A DNA stretch of 64,000 nucleotides from Citrobacter sp. Cu233 (GTDB lineage: Bacteria > Pseudomonadota > Gammaproteobacteria > Enterobacterales > Enterobacteriaceae): positions 310,001-374,000 of the forward strand of contig NZ_JAOWIF010000028.1 of assembly GCF_030332225.1 (NCBI RefSeq), given 5' to 3'. This document shows positions 51,101 to 62,384 of this stretch, one piece after another. The notes below the pieces were generated by a model. It had not been told where the DNA came from and made no database searches. It saw only the letters and a list, made by a program, of their open reading frames with translations. A program made the position numbers and the translations under genes. Position 1 is the first letter of the stretch; every line of letters starts with the position of its first letter.

Positions 51101-52582
51101 GGCATCACCACGCGCCAATGGACCATTAATAGCCGCCACCAGCTGATAAGCCTGCTCGAACTGGCTGTGCGCAGTTTGCGCCACGCTCATTTTTTGTTCC
51201 AGCGTCAGCAACTTCTCGGTCGCTTCCTGCTCTTTGGCCTGGAAGGTTTCCAGCCATTCAGCGGCACTGTCTGCGGTAAGATCCGGTAAATGGCAAAGCG
51301 CTTTGGCTCGGCTCAGTGCCTGAATCGCCTGAGTATACTGGATGGCTCGCGTTTGCTGAACGTCCAGCGCTTGCTGGTAATCGGCCAACTGGCTTTTCAG
51401 CTCATCCACTTCCAGCTCGGCGGCTTCCGCACGGGCTTCATTTTCATCCTGACGATCGGCAGCTTCTGCCACGACTTCATTTTGTTCTTCGAGGCGAATC
51501 TGCAACTCTTCAAGATCCGCTTCGTAACGTTCAATCTTTTCCTGCTGACGCAGCGCAGTTTGCACCAGATTGAGGTGATCGCTTGCCGCCTGATAATCGG
51601 CTTCAAGATCGCCTTCCGCACCGTTATGCTCACCCAGCTCGCGCGCCATATCCACGTGCTTATACTGCTCAGCCGCTAACTGCTGGCGCGAAGTGTACAG
51701 TTCACGACGATATTCCAGCGCTTTGTCGAGATGAATACGACGTTCATTAGCGTGGCGCATATAATCTGCTGCCACATAGTTAGTCGCTTCGCTGATCAAA
51801 TGCTTAAACAGGTCACGATCTGACTGGGTGACGCGAATGGCTTCCAGCGTCATGCGGTTTTCACGCAACGCCGCTTCCATATCCTGGAACGCTTTACGCA
51901 CGCCGCTGTTTTCTGGCAGCAGGTAATCGCGCAGTGAGCGAGTAATGGCGCTGGAGATACCGCCGTACAATGAGGCTTCAATCAGGCGATAGAATTTACT
52001 ACGGTCGGACGCAGAGCGCAGACGACGGGCAATGATGCCCAAATCGAACATCAACGAGTGATAATCGGTGATTGAGTTAAACTGCTTAAACTGCACACCT
52101 TCCATCTCATCAAGCTTCTCTTTCAGCTCTGCGAGAGACAGAACGCGAGCCTGGCGTTCGTTCAGGGTTTCCGTAACCAGTTGGGTTGGTTGCACCGACA
52201 TCGGCAACCCCTGAATCGCAAACGGCTTGATGTCCACTTTACGATCGCGCCCGGCAACCTGCTGCAAACGCACGCCGACGACCACACGCTGATGGCGCGA
52301 GTTGAGCACATCAAGCATTGAGTAACAGACACCTGCTTTCAGCTTTCCGTGCAGACCTTTATCGCGTGAGCCGCTGGTTGCACCGGCTTCGGTGGTATTA
52401 CGAAAATGCAGCAGGGTTAAATCCGGGATAAGCGCTGTAACGAATGCCGCCATGGTAGTGGATTTACCCGCCCCGTTCCCACCCGACAGCGTGGTAACCA
52501 GCTCATCAAGGTCAAACGTACGAGCAAAAAAACCATTCCAGTTAATCAGCGTAAGTGAGCGAAATTTACCGCGTTCAATCAT
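48122..52582 (-). CDS. mukB: MukB, SMC-like condensin ATPase
   Basis: 1,486 residues, as in E. coli. N-terminal head with Walker [19 protein letters not shown]; a long coiled coil with central hinge near residues 650-780 ([12 protein letters not shown]...); C-terminal head with signature [20 protein letters not shown] and Walker [12 protein letters not shown]. It extrudes loops and folds the chromosome with MukE and MukF. The ATG shares one base with the mukE stop. Confidence 0.98.
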   Translation of the reverse strand: MIERGKFRSLTLINWNGFFARTFDLDELVTTLSGGNGAGKSTTMAAFVTALIPDLTLLHFRNTTEAGATSGSRDKGLHGKLKAGVCYSMLDVLNSRHQRVVVGVRLQQVAGRDRKVDIKPFAIQGLPMSVQPTQLVTETLNERQARVLSLAELKEKLDEMEGVQFKQFNSITDYHSLMFDLGIIARRLRSASDRSKFYRLIEASLYGGISSAITRSLRDYLLPENSGVRKAFQDMEAALRENRMTLEAIRVTQSDRDLFKHLISEATNYVAADYMRHANERRIHLDKALEYRRELYTSRQQLAAEQYKHVDMARELGEHNGAEGDLEADYQAASDHLNLVQTALRQQEKIERYEADLEELQIRLEEQNEVVAEAADRQDENEARAEAAELEVDELKSQLADYQQALDVQQTRAIQYTQAIQALSRAKALCHLPDLTADSAAEWLETFQAKEQEATEKLLTLEQKMSVAQTAHSQFEQAYQLVAAINGPLARGDAWGVARELLREGVEQRHLAEQVQPLRMRLSELEQRLREQQEAERLLAEFCKRQGKHFDIDELEALHQELEARIAALSDSVSSASEQRMALRQEQEQLQSRIQHLMQRAPVWLAAQNSLNQLSEQCGEEFTSSQDVTEYLQQLLEREREAIVERDEVGARKNAVDEEIERLSQPGGAEDQRLNALAERFGGVLLSEIYDDVSLEDAPYFSALYGPSRHAIVVPDLSLITEQLEGLTDCPEDLYFIEGDPQSFDDSVFSVDELEKAVVVKTAERQWRYSRFPTVPIFGRAARESRIETLHAEREGLSERFATLSFDVQKTQRLHQAFSRFIGSHLSVAFGADPEAEIRQLNSRRVELERALTNHENDNQQSRTQFEQAKEGVSALNRLLPRLNLLADDTLADRVDEIRERLDEAQEAARFIQQHGNQLAKLEPMVSVLQNDPEQFEQLKEDYAYSQQMQRDARQQAFALTEVVQRRAHFSYSDSAEMLSGNSDLNEKLRERLEHAEAERTRAREALRSHAAQLSQYNQVMASLKSSYDTKKELLNDLQRELQDIGVRADSGAEERARIRRDELHAQLSNNRARRNQLEKALTFCEAEMENLTRRLRKLERDYHEMREQVVTAKAGWCAVMRMVKDNGVERRLHRRELAYLSGDELRSMSDKALGALRLAVADNEHLRDVLRMSEDPKRPERKIQFFVAVYQHLRERIRQDIIRTDDPVEAIEQMEIELSRLTEELTSREQKLAISSRSVANIIRKTIQREQNRIRMLNQGLQSVSFGQVNSVRLNVNVRETHATLLNVLSEQHEQHQDLFNSNRLTFSEALAKLYQRLNPQIDMGQRTPQTIGEELLDYRNYLEMEVEVNRGSDGWLRAESGALSTGEAIGTGMSILVMVVQSWEDEGRRLRGKDISPCRLLFLDEAARLDARSIATLFELCERLQMQLIIAAPENISPEKGTTYKLVRKVFQNTEHVHVVGLRGFAPQLPEPLPGIDDASSQAS

Positions 52583-53286
52583 TATTCTTCCTCTCCACTG
52601 TCCGGCTGATTATCTTCTGGCTCATCATTGAGCTGCAGGCGGTTCTCGACCGACATCGCCTCACCATCACGAATTAAGCGGCGCTGCGCTTCGCGTGGAT
52701 CGTCGCCGCTGCGCACATCCGCGCCAAAGCGGAACACAGACTCCGTAATACGGAATTTGCTGCTGTCATGGCCCATAAACCACACCATGCCTAAACGGCG
52801 CAGGCGGTTAAGTGAAGAGCGCACCTTTTCCTGTAGTTTCTGGCGGTCAACGTCTGAACCGGTTGAACGGTTGTTCACTAGCTTCAGCAATTTGGCTTCA
52901 TCAGCCAGCGTTAGCAGCTCGTCGTACAGTTCTTGCTGGGTAAAGATCCCTTCATTCGCCAGACGTTCCGGGCTGAGATAGAGATAGCAAAGAATTTTAC
53001 CGACCATCATGTCCAGTTCAGACAAGACCGAGCGCGGAATAAGCGTGGTTGAACGCGGGCGTAGATAAAAGAACCCCTCCGGTGCACGAATCAATTCCAC
53101 GTTATAGCGGCTGTAAAACTCTTCAAAATATTCCTGAAAGTCCATCAGGAAGGCATGATTATCCAGTTCATCCAGGCCGATATGGCGACCCGAACGTAAG
53201 GCGCTATCCAGCGCCGGAAATAACGGATTCGCCAGCGCCTGCGCCAGCTTGACCGGCATCACTTGTTCAATATTTGTCAATGACAT
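52582..53286 (-). CDS. mukE: MukE, condensin accessory subunit
   Basis: 234 residues from ATG 53286 ([20 protein letters not shown]), the E. coli length. Paired winged-helix (KITE) protein; [20 protein letters not shown] and the acidic tail [14 protein letters not shown] are conserved. Its start lies 20 nt inside mukF. Confidence 0.96.
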   Translation of the reverse strand: MSLTNIEQVMPVKLAQALANPLFPALDSALRSGRHIGLDELDNHAFLMDFQEYFEEFYSRYNVELIRAPEGFFYLRPRSTTLIPRSVLSELDMMVGKILCYLYLSPERLANEGIFTQQELYDELLTLADEAKLLKLVNNRSTGSDVDRQKLQEKVRSSLNRLRRLGMVWFMGHDSSKFRITESVFRFGADVRSGDDPREAQRRLIRDGEAMSVENRLQLNDEPEDNQPDSGEEE

Positions 53287-54589
53287 GCGCCTGTACCTTG
53301 GCTCCGTAATCATTAATCGGCTGCCATTTGGCTGGCAGTCCGGTGAAGTCTGCTTGCGCTACGCCAAGACGTACCGCCTGATCGATAACAATACGCGCAA
53401 CGTCGAAGTGACGCGCACGTGGGTATTGCGCCAGATACTCGCGCACGACCAATCCGAGATCCAGTGGCGTTTGTCTGGATTTATAGATAGCCAACTGTTC
53501 TTCGATAATTGCCGCCAGCTGTTCGCGGATCTCATTAAATTCTTCATATTCAAGATCGGCAGGCAACTCACCGGTGACTTCTTCATCACGCAGTACCATC
53601 TCTTCGTCACGCATATCCAGCAGACGATCGGCATTGGCATAGGTCAACGCCCACGGATCGTCAAAATAGCTCTGGACAGACTGGCGTAAACGCTGTGCAA
53701 AAACGCGATTTTTGTCCATATCAATAGCGGTACGGATAAACTTGTGCACGTGTCGATCGTAGCCGATCCACAAATCGATGGATTGCTGACCCCAACTGAT
53801 AATACGGTCGAGCTTGCTTTGCAGGTCGAACACCAGCCTGTCGACGAAATGCAAATCGTCATGTGTCATCGTCGCGTCCTGAATGCGTAACAGGTTCGCC
53901 TGGAGCTTATCGCCTGCGGCTTCCAGCGTATCCTGCAGCTCACGCAGCGTACCAGACGTTTCAGACAACAGCATTTCACAGCTGGAAATTGCCGCCCGCC
54001 AGTCTTTGTTCAGCAACTGGGCGATATCGTCTTTTACCTGCTGCTGCTGCTCATCCATAATGCGCTGAGTCAAATCGATACTGTCGAAAATTTCCGCTAC
54101 CGAATACTTCAATGGCGCATAGACGTTGCGGTGCCAGTGAAATTCATCACCACCTTCCGCGGCGGCATCTGCCGCGCGCTTCAGCTCACCAGCAACAATC
54201 GACAACTGCATCGACAAACGCAATGTAGAGAATTCGCGCTGGCGGATATAGTAATCCGTGATGCCGATCCCCAGCGGCGTTAAACGATAAATAGCGTTAC
54301 CTTCCGCCTGCTCGCTGGTAAAGCGGTTCAGCAGACGTTGACGTACCATGTCGTTAATCGCGTTATTGGCGCGAACACCGATGGTTTCGCTGGTTTGCTC
54401 AAACGCATCACTCACATGGCGGAACGCATCCACCAGTTCGCCTTCGCTCATCTCACCGTCAAGTCGCTCACCGTTCAGCGTGGCTACCGCCAGCAGGAAC
54501 GAAAGTCTGTCTACCGGCAGAGAGATGGAGAAGTCATTTTTTCTGGCCCAGGCAACCAGTTCGGGGACTGTCTGGGAAAATTCACTCAT
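53267..54589 (-). CDS. mukF: MukF, condensin kleisin subunit
   Basis: 440 residues: winged-helix dimer domain (1-110), helical middle domain that binds the MukB neck (about 110-290), acidic linker, and C-terminal winged helix that caps the MukB head (from about 340). [20 protein letters not shown] and [20 protein letters not shown] are recognisable. Starts 3 nt after cmoM. Confidence 0.97.
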   Translation of the reverse strand: MSEFSQTVPELVAWARKNDFSISLPVDRLSFLLAVATLNGERLDGEMSEGELVDAFRHVSDAFEQTSETIGVRANNAINDMVRQRLLNRFTSEQAEGNAIYRLTPLGIGITDYYIRQREFSTLRLSMQLSIVAGELKRAADAAAEGGDEFHWHRNVYAPLKYSVAEIFDSIDLTQRIMDEQQQQVKDDIAQLLNKDWRAAISSCEMLLSETSGTLRELQDTLEAAGDKLQANLLRIQDATMTHDDLHFVDRLVFDLQSKLDRIISWGQQSIDLWIGYDRHVHKFIRTAIDMDKNRVFAQRLRQSVQSYFDDPWALTYANADRLLDMRDEEMVLRDEEVTGELPADLEYEEFNEIREQLAAIIEEQLAIYKSRQTPLDLGLVVREYLAQYPRARHFDVARIVIDQAVRLGVAQADFTGLPAKWQPINDYGAKVQAHVIDKY

Positions 54590-54592
54590 AGG

Positions 54593-55369
54593 TTATCCTT
54601 GCATCTGCGGTTTGCGCGCGGTGACATGAATATAGCGGCCAAGGCTAATATACGGCTCCTGGCGGCAATAGCGCGTTTCTAACTCAAGTAACATTTCATA
54701 ACCGTCACGCTGTTGATGCTTATCTCGCAGATAATCATGAAACACGCGTACGCCTGTCTTACCGGTTATCTGCCAACCGATCTCTTCCAGCCACTGATAA
54801 ACCTGTCCAGGTTCACGCGGATAGTCTGGTGAAAGCGTACGTTTTTTACGTTTTGGCATCCCAACCTGCACATAGTCAAAATTCCCTGCGACCATGTTGT
54901 GCATCAGCAGACCGTTAGCATTGTAGAACATTAACGATAGTGCGCCGCCGGGACGTAATACCGACCACAAGGTTTGCAGCACGCAAACCGGTTCGGCCAC
55001 CCATTCCAGCACAGCATGAAACAATATCAGATCAACCGGGCTTTCCAAATGCGCAGCAACATCCTGAGCGGCGCATTGTATGAAATGCATGTTTCCGCTC
55101 ACACCTTTTGCCTCTGCTGCCTGTTGCGCACGGGCGATCATCTCACCGGACAGATCGCATAATGTCACGAAGTGACCGCGCTCCGCCATTTTGATGGCCG
55201 TTTGCCCTTCGCCCCCCCCGGCATCCAGAATATGTAATTTCTGTTCACCGAGCGTGGGCAGTAAGCGATCCAAATCCTGCCAAAGAATAGCCTGTCTTAA
55301 TTGACCTTTGGTGGTGCCGTAAATGTTACGGGAAAACTTCTCTGCAATGTCATCAAAATTGCGATCCCG
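54593..55369 (-). CDS. cmoM: CmoM (SmtA), tRNA 5-carboxymethoxyuridine methyltransferase
   Basis: 258 residues from ATG 55369 (MRDRNFDDIAEKFSRNIYGT). Class I SAM domain with ILDAGGGEGQTAIKMAERG and ILFHAVLEWVAEP. It converts cmo5U34 to mcmo5U34 in tRNAs. First gene of the cmoM-mukFEB unit; the tail RKPQMQG is slightly shorter than in K-12. Confidence 0.94.
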   Translation of the reverse strand, partial: RDRNFDDIAEKFSRNIYGTTKGQLRQAILWQDLDRLLPTLGEQKLHILDAGGGEGQTAIKMAERGHFVTLCDLSGEMIARAQQAAEAKGVSGNMHFIQCAAQDVAAHLESPVDLILFHAVLEWVAEPVCVLQTLWSVLRPGGALSLMFYNANGLLMHNMVAGNFDYVQVGMPKRKKRTLSPDYPREPGQVYQWLEEIGWQITGKTGVRVFHDYLRDKHQQRDGYEMLLELETRYCRQEPYISLGRYIHVTARKPQMQG

Positions 55370-55507
55370 CATCGGGCTCTCCACTGGCTGGCTTTAGGGC
55401 GACTAAGTAAAACCGCTATTTTGTCACACCCACGCCGAGAATGAACCTTCCTGGTGTAATATCGCTGCAGATCCCCTGCTGTATGGTTAAAAAAGGAACC
55501 AAAAAGG

Positions 55508-56287
55508 ATGCTTTTTACGCTGAAGAAAGTGATTGGCGGTATGATGCTGCCACTTCCGTTGATGCTGCTTGTGATGGGCATAGGCCTGGGATTGATCTGG
55601 TTTAGCCGCTTTCAGAAAACGGGGAAAGTGTGTATCAGCCTGAGTTGGCTCGCACTTTTACTGCTCAGCCTGCAACCTGTCGCCGATCGCCTGCTGAAAC
55701 CGCTTGAGGACAGTTATCCTACCTGGCAGAATACGCAAAAAGTGCACTATATCGTGGTGCTGGGTGGGGGGTACACCTGGAATCCGCAGTGGGCGCCGAG
55801 TTCTAACCTCATCAGTAATAGTCTTCCGCGTCTGAATGAAGGTATTCGTTTGTGGCGGGCGAATCCCGGATCAAAGCTGATTTTTACCGGCGCTGCCGCG
55901 AAAACCAATAACGTCAGCACGGCCGAAGTCGGTGCTCGCGTGGCGCAGTCGCTGGGCGTTCCCCGCAGCGAGATCATTACGCTGGATAAACCCAAAGATA
56001 CCGAAGAAGAAGCGACTGCAGTAAAACAGACTATTGGCGATGCGCCGTTCCTGCTGGTGACATCCGCATCGCACTTGCCGCGTGCGATGATTTTCTTCCA
56101 GCAGGCTGGACTGCATCCTTTGCCAGCCCCCGCTAATCAACTGGCCATCGATTCACCGCTCAATCCGTGGGAGCGAGCAATTCCTTCACCTGTCTGGCTG
56201 ATGCATAGCGATCGTGTTGGTTACGAAACGTTAGGGCGCATCTGGCAGTGGCTGAAGGGATCGTCAGGCGAGCCACGGCAGCAATGA
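55508..56287 (+). CDS. elyC: ElyC (YcbC), envelope biogenesis factor
   Basis: 259 residues. Two N-terminal transmembrane helices (MMLPLPLMLLVMGIGLGLIW and VCISLSWLALLLLSLQPVAD) and a periplasmic DUF218 domain, HYIVVLGGGYTWNP and VTSASHLPRAMIFF. Loss in E. coli causes lysis at low temperature from defective peptidoglycan precursor use. Its end overlaps ycbJ by 24 nt. Confidence 0.93.
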   Translation: MLFTLKKVIGGMMLPLPLMLLVMGIGLGLIWFSRFQKTGKVCISLSWLALLLLSLQPVADRLLKPLEDSYPTWQNTQKVHYIVVLGGGYTWNPQWAPSSNLISNSLPRLNEGIRLWRANPGSKLIFTGAAAKTNNVSTAEVGARVAQSLGVPRSEIITLDKPKDTEEEATAVKQTIGDAPFLLVTSASHLPRAMIFFQQAGLHPLPAPANQLAIDSPLNPWERAIPSPVWLMHSDRVGYETLGRIWQWLKGSSGEPRQQ

Positions 56288-57157
56288 TTTTGTTGCAAGA
56301 TCAAAATTGGAACGACTGAAACGCCCGGTATTGACCAGCTGCGCAACTTCATCCCACAACACATATAGCCAGCGCCGCCAGATAAATGATTCTGCCACCG
56401 GCGCACGTTGTAAATATTGCCACAACAGGCTTTCCGCCAGCGCATTGTCCATCAAGCGGAACAATTCATACTCTCTCGGTGCCCACAGCATTAAGCCAGG
56501 TCCCACCATTGCCAGAAGCTGATCGCTACGGGCATCTTTGAGCATACTGCGTAAGCTGAAATTACCGTGGATCAGTACGCAATTATCATTAAAGCCTTCA
56601 AACAAGGCGGGTAAGCATTCCCGGGTACGAAACAAAATCCGCTTGTCCTGCATCGTCAGTCCGGTGTTGTTGAACTGGTTTAACGTGCTCCATAGCACTT
56701 CAACACGCTGCCGATACCAGGATGGCCAGAGGTTCTCTTGCGTATTGTCCACTGCCCCCACACAGCCACGACTGTCCTGACGGTGCCACGATAACAAGCC
56801 TTCCACGATCTGATCTTTTAAATGCTCCCAGCGTTCCGGGGTTCGGGCAGGCGCTTCTACCGGCACACCGCGTAAACGCTCAAGCAACAGGACATCAGGG
56901 CCGGGATGCTCTTCGTGCGTTAAGACCCCATAAATGACTGGCATACGCACCGTCCCGCTGCGTGCCAGCATAGTGGTTTTCCATGCTAACTGCTGCGCCA
57001 TCCCCGGTGTGGTGAAACTTCTCGCCATCAGTGGCATCGGATTTCCCTGGCTGTCATACAGTGACCACAGGGCCGTATCCACTTTTTCATTTACGCATTC
57101 AATACGACTGAGTTTTTCACCCAGCAGATGGCTGAGTTCGGCACGCAACTGTTCCAT
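56264..57157 (-). CDS. ycbJ: YcbJ, predicted phosphotransferase
   Basis: 297 residues, related to aminoglycoside/choline phosphotransferase folds: VLLLERLRGVPVEA (hinge-like) and CVLIHGNFSLRSMLKD, where the usual catalytic HGDxxxxN appears as HGNFSLRS. The Asp is replaced by Asn here; I believe the E. coli protein is similar, so kinase activity is uncertain. Role unknown. Confidence 0.88.
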   Translation of the reverse strand: MEQLRAELSHLLGEKLSRIECVNEKVDTALWSLYDSQGNPMPLMARSFTTPGMAQQLAWKTTMLARSGTVRMPVIYGVLTHEEHPGPDVLLLERLRGVPVEAPARTPERWEHLKDQIVEGLLSWHRQDSRGCVGAVDNTQENLWPSWYRQRVEVLWSTLNQFNNTGLTMQDKRILFRTRECLPALFEGFNDNCVLIHGNFSLRSMLKDARSDQLLAMVGPGLMLWAPREYELFRLMDNALAESLLWQYLQRAPVAESFIWRRWLYVLWDEVAQLVNTGRFSRSNFDLATKSLLPWLA

Positions 57158-57302
57158 TTCAGATTGCCCTCATAAATGCTACTGCTTTCATAATGAGCGT
57201 CGTGCAGACAGATGTCACCCGGATGAGATCAATTGATGAAAAGAAAAGTGGAGGAAAAGCGTAACGATACGATACGCCTCCCAAAAATACGCGTCATACT
57301 TC

Positions 57303-57334
57303 AAGCTGCAGGTGAGTAAAGCCTCCTGCAACTT
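57303..57334. repeat. imperfect inverted repeat between ycbJ and kdsB
   Basis: Arms AAGCTGCAGG and CCTGCAACTT (nine of ten pairs) stand in the context CATACTTCAAGCTGCAGG, a motif found in many enterobacterial intergenic regions. A second hairpin-capable stretch, GGAGG...GCGTA-TACGC...CTCC, lies just to the left at 57251-57281. Together they may end kdsB transcription. Confidence 0.5.
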
Positions 57335-57374
57335 AAATTATTCAGCGTATCTTGATGGCGAATCGTGAGAAAAA

Positions 57375-58300
<926 letters not shown>

Positions 58301-58351
58301 AGTTCCTCCAGATGGACCGGATTGTGAATCCGTAAATATTAACATAATCAA

Positions 58352-59584
58352 TTAAGAGGCTGGGTCTATTTCCCAACCGTGCCGAGAGTCAGCAAATAAA
58401 CCGTCCGGGCAATTCCCCAATGTCACTCGCGTCGCCTGCTGCCAGCGAGCAAAATCACTGATGGCCTGGAGCAAACCTTTTTGCAGCATCCCCCCGGGCC
58501 TGACGCCATCCTGTAACCACAGTGAAATGACTTCCAGCACACCGGTTTTACGGTGCATTTTGGCATCTATACGTCCAACCAACTGGCCGCGATGCAGCAG
58601 AGGTAAGACAAAATAGCCATACTGACGTTTGGCCGCTGGCGTATAGCATTCCAGTCGGTAGCTAAAATCAAACAGCTGTTCAGCCCGTTTACGATCCCAG
58701 ATCACCGGATCAAACGGGGATAAAACAGCGCTGTGAGTGGCAGTCAACTTTCCTGCTAACGCAAGTTCCAGTTGCGGCTGAAGGTTGCTATGCAGCCACA
58801 GGGTGCCCAGCCCTTCTACATCAACAGGAATTATATGTCGCTGTTCCCTTCGCATATCGCACCAGTTTTTTAACGCCGGACGCTTCAGTCGATAGTAGTC
58901 CGCCAACCACTGCTCACGGAAAATACCCAAACTACGAGCGCTATTATCCAGCATCACAATTTCGGCTTCATCCTGCGACAGCCGGTCACGCTCGTCATCC
59001 CAATGAGGCATGACGCGATGCGTTAAATCATACACTCGCTGAAAATTACGCCGTTCCACCACCATCACTTTCCCGGATGTAAAAAGCCCTTCCAGATGCC
59101 GCTTTTGTGGTTTCCATTCCCACCAGCCGCTGGCGCCCTTACGTGGATGCTCAAAATCGGCTGAACGTACCGGCCCGTTATGCTGGATATGCTGTAACAG
59201 CTGCTCAATCTCATGCGCATGTTCTTTCATCCACGCCGCTTTGTATTTCCAACCCATTTTTTCCGGAGCCAACATACGATGGCGTATCAGCATAAAGTCG
59301 CTGCGCGGTAAAAAACAGGCTTCATGCGCCCAGTACTCCATCAGTTCGCCCTGCCGTAAGGAGTCATCGAGCCATTGGGGGGAATAGTCGCCCAAACGGC
59401 TAAACAGCACCAGATAGGGACTGCGCGCGACAATGTTGATGGTATCGATTTGCAATAAGGACATGCGAGAAATGGTCGCCAGAATATCCGCCGGCGTTGC
59501 CCGACGACGTGTTTTTTTCAGCAGACCCTGTGCAGCAAGGTGAAGATGACGGGCATCCATCAAAGAAAGGTGCGGCAACGACAT
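58352..59584 (-). CDS. ycaQ: YcaQ, interstrand crosslink DNA glycosylase
   Basis: 410 residues, HTH_42 family (AlkX/AlkZ type). The QxD catalytic motif is visible in LLQIDTINIVARSPY. It unhooks DNA crosslinks such as those from nitrogen mustards. ycaR begins 51 nt beyond its stop; the lpxK stop lies 41 nt before its start. Confidence 0.93.
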   Translation of the reverse strand: MSLPHLSLMDARHLHLAAQGLLKKTRRRATPADILATISRMSLLQIDTINIVARSPYLVLFSRLGDYSPQWLDDSLRQGELMEYWAHEACFLPRSDFMLIRHRMLAPEKMGWKYKAAWMKEHAHEIEQLLQHIQHNGPVRSADFEHPRKGASGWWEWKPQKRHLEGLFTSGKVMVVERRNFQRVYDLTHRVMPHWDDERDRLSQDEAEIVMLDNSARSLGIFREQWLADYYRLKRPALKNWCDMRREQRHIIPVDVEGLGTLWLHSNLQPQLELALAGKLTATHSAVLSPFDPVIWDRKRAEQLFDFSYRLECYTPAAKRQYGYFVLPLLHRGQLVGRIDAKMHRKTGVLEVISLWLQDGVRPGGMLQKGLLQAISDFARWQQATRVTLGNCPDGLFADSRHGWEIDPAS

Positions 59585-59625
59585 TTATGGCCTCATAAAT
59601 GATTCGCTGCCGCAGCTTGAATCTG

Positions 59626-60603
59626 TTAGCGAGTCAGCGAGATTAAGCTATCCAGCAACACATCAGGTCGTTCGCCTGACAGATGTGCGTCAACGGGTAA
59701 ATACCACCAGTTATCATCGGCAAATGCGCGGCATTTCACGGCATCTTTTTCCGTCATCACCAGCGTTTGTCCTGCGGCTACCAACGCACTGACGTCACTG
59801 TAGGTCAGAGACTGATGGTCCGCCAGTGCGACACATTTTTGTGGCCTGGCGCCACATGCCTCAAGCGTGGCAAAAAAACGTGGTGGATGGCCGATACCCG
59901 CCATGGCGACGATATCAGGCAGTTGCGCGACATCGCGGCGTTCACCGGTACGTAAATTAACGGCCAGCCCCGGCTCAAGATGCATGGGAATTTCACCCGG
60001 TCGCGCAACGCCGCCATTAACGATCGTGGCATCCACCGATTTCAGCCGACCAGCACGTTCACGCATTGGACCCGCAGGAAGCCACCAGCCGTTACCAAAC
60101 CGACGCACACCGTCAATCACCACGATTTCAACATCACGTGCCAGACGATAGTGCTGTAACCCATCGTCCGTCACAATAATCTGCACGTCATGATGAGCAA
60201 GGATCGCTTTTACCGCATCCGATCTTACCGGAGAAACCGCTACGGGTACGCCAGTACGCTGAAAGATAAGCACAGGCTCATCACCCGCTTCTGCGGTAGT
60301 GGTGTCTGCCGTTAGCAATAGCGGATAAGTCGCGGCTTTCCCGCCATAACCGCGAGACACCACCCCCACACGAATACCGCGTTGCTGCAACCGTTCAACC
60401 AGCCAGATGACTACCGGTGTTTTACCATTGCCGCCTGCGGTAAGATTACCGACCACCACCACCGGGACTGGCGCGCGCCACGCACGTTTAAGCCCAAGCT
60501 TGTAGCATAGACGGATCCCTCCACTCACCAGGCCATACAGCCAGGAAAGTGGCAGCAATAATCGCCATAACGGCGATTCACCGGACCAGATACGTGCGAT
60601 CAT
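59626..60603 (-). CDS. lpxK: tetraacyldisaccharide 4'-kinase
   Basis: 325 residues (E. coli 328). P-loop [35 protein letters not shown] with the catalytic aspartates, and an N-terminal membrane-associated helix ([15 protein letters not shown]). It phosphorylates the 4' position of the lipid A precursor. Start overlaps msbA by 4 nt. Confidence 0.96.
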   Translation of the reverse strand: MIARIWSGESPLWRLLLPLSWLYGLVSGGIRLCYKLGLKRAWRAPVPVVVVGNLTAGGNGKTPVVIWLVERLQQRGIRVGVVSRGYGGKAATYPLLLTADTTTAEAGDEPVLIFQRTGVPVAVSPVRSDAVKAILAHHDVQIIVTDDGLQHYRLARDVEIVVIDGVRRFGNGWWLPAGPMRERAGRLKSVDATIVNGGVARPGEIPMHLEPGLAVNLRTGERRDVAQLPDIVAMAGIGHPPRFFATLEACGARPQKCVALADHQSLTYSDVSALVAAGQTLVMTEKDAVKCRAFADDNWWYLPVDAHLSGERPDVLLDSLISLTR

Positions 60604-62348
60604 TGACCAAATTGCATTTTATGTAATTGCGCATAAACCCCACGCTGCTCAAGCAGTTCGCTATGGGTTCCGCGCTCAACAATCAGCCCGTCTTCCACCA
60701 CGATGATCTCGTCCGCCTGTTCAATGGTAGAAAGACGGTGAGCAATGACCAGAGAGGTACGGTTTTTCTGTAACTCATCAAGTGCAGACTGAATCGCGCG
60801 TTCGGATTCGGTATCCAGCGCCGACGTAGCCTCATCGAGGATCAGGATCGGACTGTCGCGCAGCAAGGCGCGAGCGATGGCGATACGCTGGCGCTGACCA
60901 CCTGAAAGCAGCACACCGTTTTCGCCAATCACCGTATCCAGACCATCATCCATCTTGTTGATGAAATCCATGGCGTAGGCCATCTGTGCAGCTTTTTCGA
61001 TCTGCTCACGGCTATACATATCGGTACGCGCGTAGGCGATATTGTTGGCAACCGTATCGTTGAACAGGTGAACGTTCTGCGATACCAGGGCCACCTGATC
61101 GCGCAGAGATGACAGGGTATATTCACGCAGGTCGTGCCCATCCATCAGAATCTGCCCTTCATCGATATCGTAGAAGCGCGTGATCAGGCTGGCAATAGTG
61201 GATTTACCAGAACCAGAACGTCCAACCAGGGCAACGGTTTTGCCCGCCGGGATATTCAGGTTGATATTACGTAACGCGGGAATGTCACGGCCCGGGTAGG
61301 TAAAGGTCACATTACGGAACTCCAGATCGCCGGAAGCGCGCTCAATGACGCGTTTACCCTCATCTTTCTCTTGTTCGCTATCCAGAATCGTAAATAAGGT
61401 CTGGCATGCCGCCATACCGCGCTGGAACTGTGCATTGACGTTAGTCAGTGACTTCAGCGGACGCATCAGGGCGATCATTGAAGAGAAGACAACTGTAATT
61501 GTCCCCGCCGTCAGGTTTTCCATCACGCTTGGGAAACTGGCCGCATATAACACGAAGGCCAAAGCCAGAGAAGCGATCAACTGGATGATAGGATCGGAGA
61601 TAGAAGAGGCAGAAACCATCTTCATACCCTGCAAACGCATCTTGTTGCTGACTTTATCAAAACGCTTGGTTTCAACTTCCTGACCACCAAAAATCAACAC
61701 TTCTTTGTGGCCTTTCAGCATCTGCTCTGCACTGGTGGTAACCTGCCCCATGGTGTTTTGCATATTTTTACTGATGCTACGAAAACGCCTGGAGACCACG
61801 CGAATGGCCACCGACACGATAGGCGCCAGCACAATCAGGATCAATGACAGTTGCCAACTGTAGTAGAACATCATGATAAACAGGCCAATAATTGAGGCCC
61901 CTTCACGTACCACAGTGATCAATGCGCCGGAAGACGAAGACGCGACCTGCTCTGAATCATAGGTAATACGAGACAGCAGCGTACCGGTAGACTGTTTATC
62001 AAAAAAGGCGACGGGCATGCCCATCATATGACCGAACAAGCGGCGGCGCATGGTCATGACCACTTTGCCTGACACCCATGAAATACAGTAGCTGGAGACA
62101 TAGCTCGTAATACCACGAACTATCATCAGCCCAATGACCACCAGCGGCATCCACAGCAGCACAGAGCGATCAGTTTTACCAAAACCATCATCCAGTAATG
62201 GTTTGAGGAGCGATAACATGAAGGTATCGCTGGCCGCGTTAAGGACTAACGCTATACCCGCCACGATCAGACCCGATTTAAAAGGCGCTATGGTTGGCCA
62301 TAGTCGGCGAAACGTCTGCCACGTAGAGAGATCTTTATCGTTATGCAT
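60600..62348 (-). CDS. msbA: MsbA, lipid A flippase
   Basis: 582 residues. Six-helix membrane domain and one ABC domain with Walker [19 protein letters not shown], signature [17 protein letters not shown], Walker [13 protein letters not shown], and the switch histidine in [14 protein letters not shown]. It works as a homodimer and flips core-lipid A across the inner membrane. Preceded by comEC and followed by lpxK. Confidence 0.98.
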   Translation of the reverse strand: MHNDKDLSTWQTFRRLWPTIAPFKSGLIVAGIALVLNAASDTFMLSLLKPLLDDGFGKTDRSVLLWMPLVVIGLMIVRGITSYVSSYCISWVSGKVVMTMRRRLFGHMMGMPVAFFDKQSTGTLLSRITYDSEQVASSSSGALITVVREGASIIGLFIMMFYYSWQLSLILIVLAPIVSVAIRVVSRRFRSISKNMQNTMGQVTTSAEQMLKGHKEVLIFGGQEVETKRFDKVSNKMRLQGMKMVSASSISDPIIQLIASLALAFVLYAASFPSVMENLTAGTITVVFSSMIALMRPLKSLTNVNAQFQRGMAACQTLFTILDSEQEKDEGKRVIERASGDLEFRNVTFTYPGRDIPALRNINLNIPAGKTVALVGRSGSGKSTIASLITRFYDIDEGQILMDGHDLREYTLSSLRDQVALVSQNVHLFNDTVANNIAYARTDMYSREQIEKAAQMAYAMDFINKMDDGLDTVIGENGVLLSGGQRQRIAIARALLRDSPILILDEATSALDTESERAIQSALDELQKNRTSLVIAHRLSTIEQADEIIVVEDGLIVERGTHSELLEQRGVYAQLHKMQFGQ

Positions 62349-62384
62349 TCAAAAAACCAGCATTTGTTAGAATAGCCGCATATT

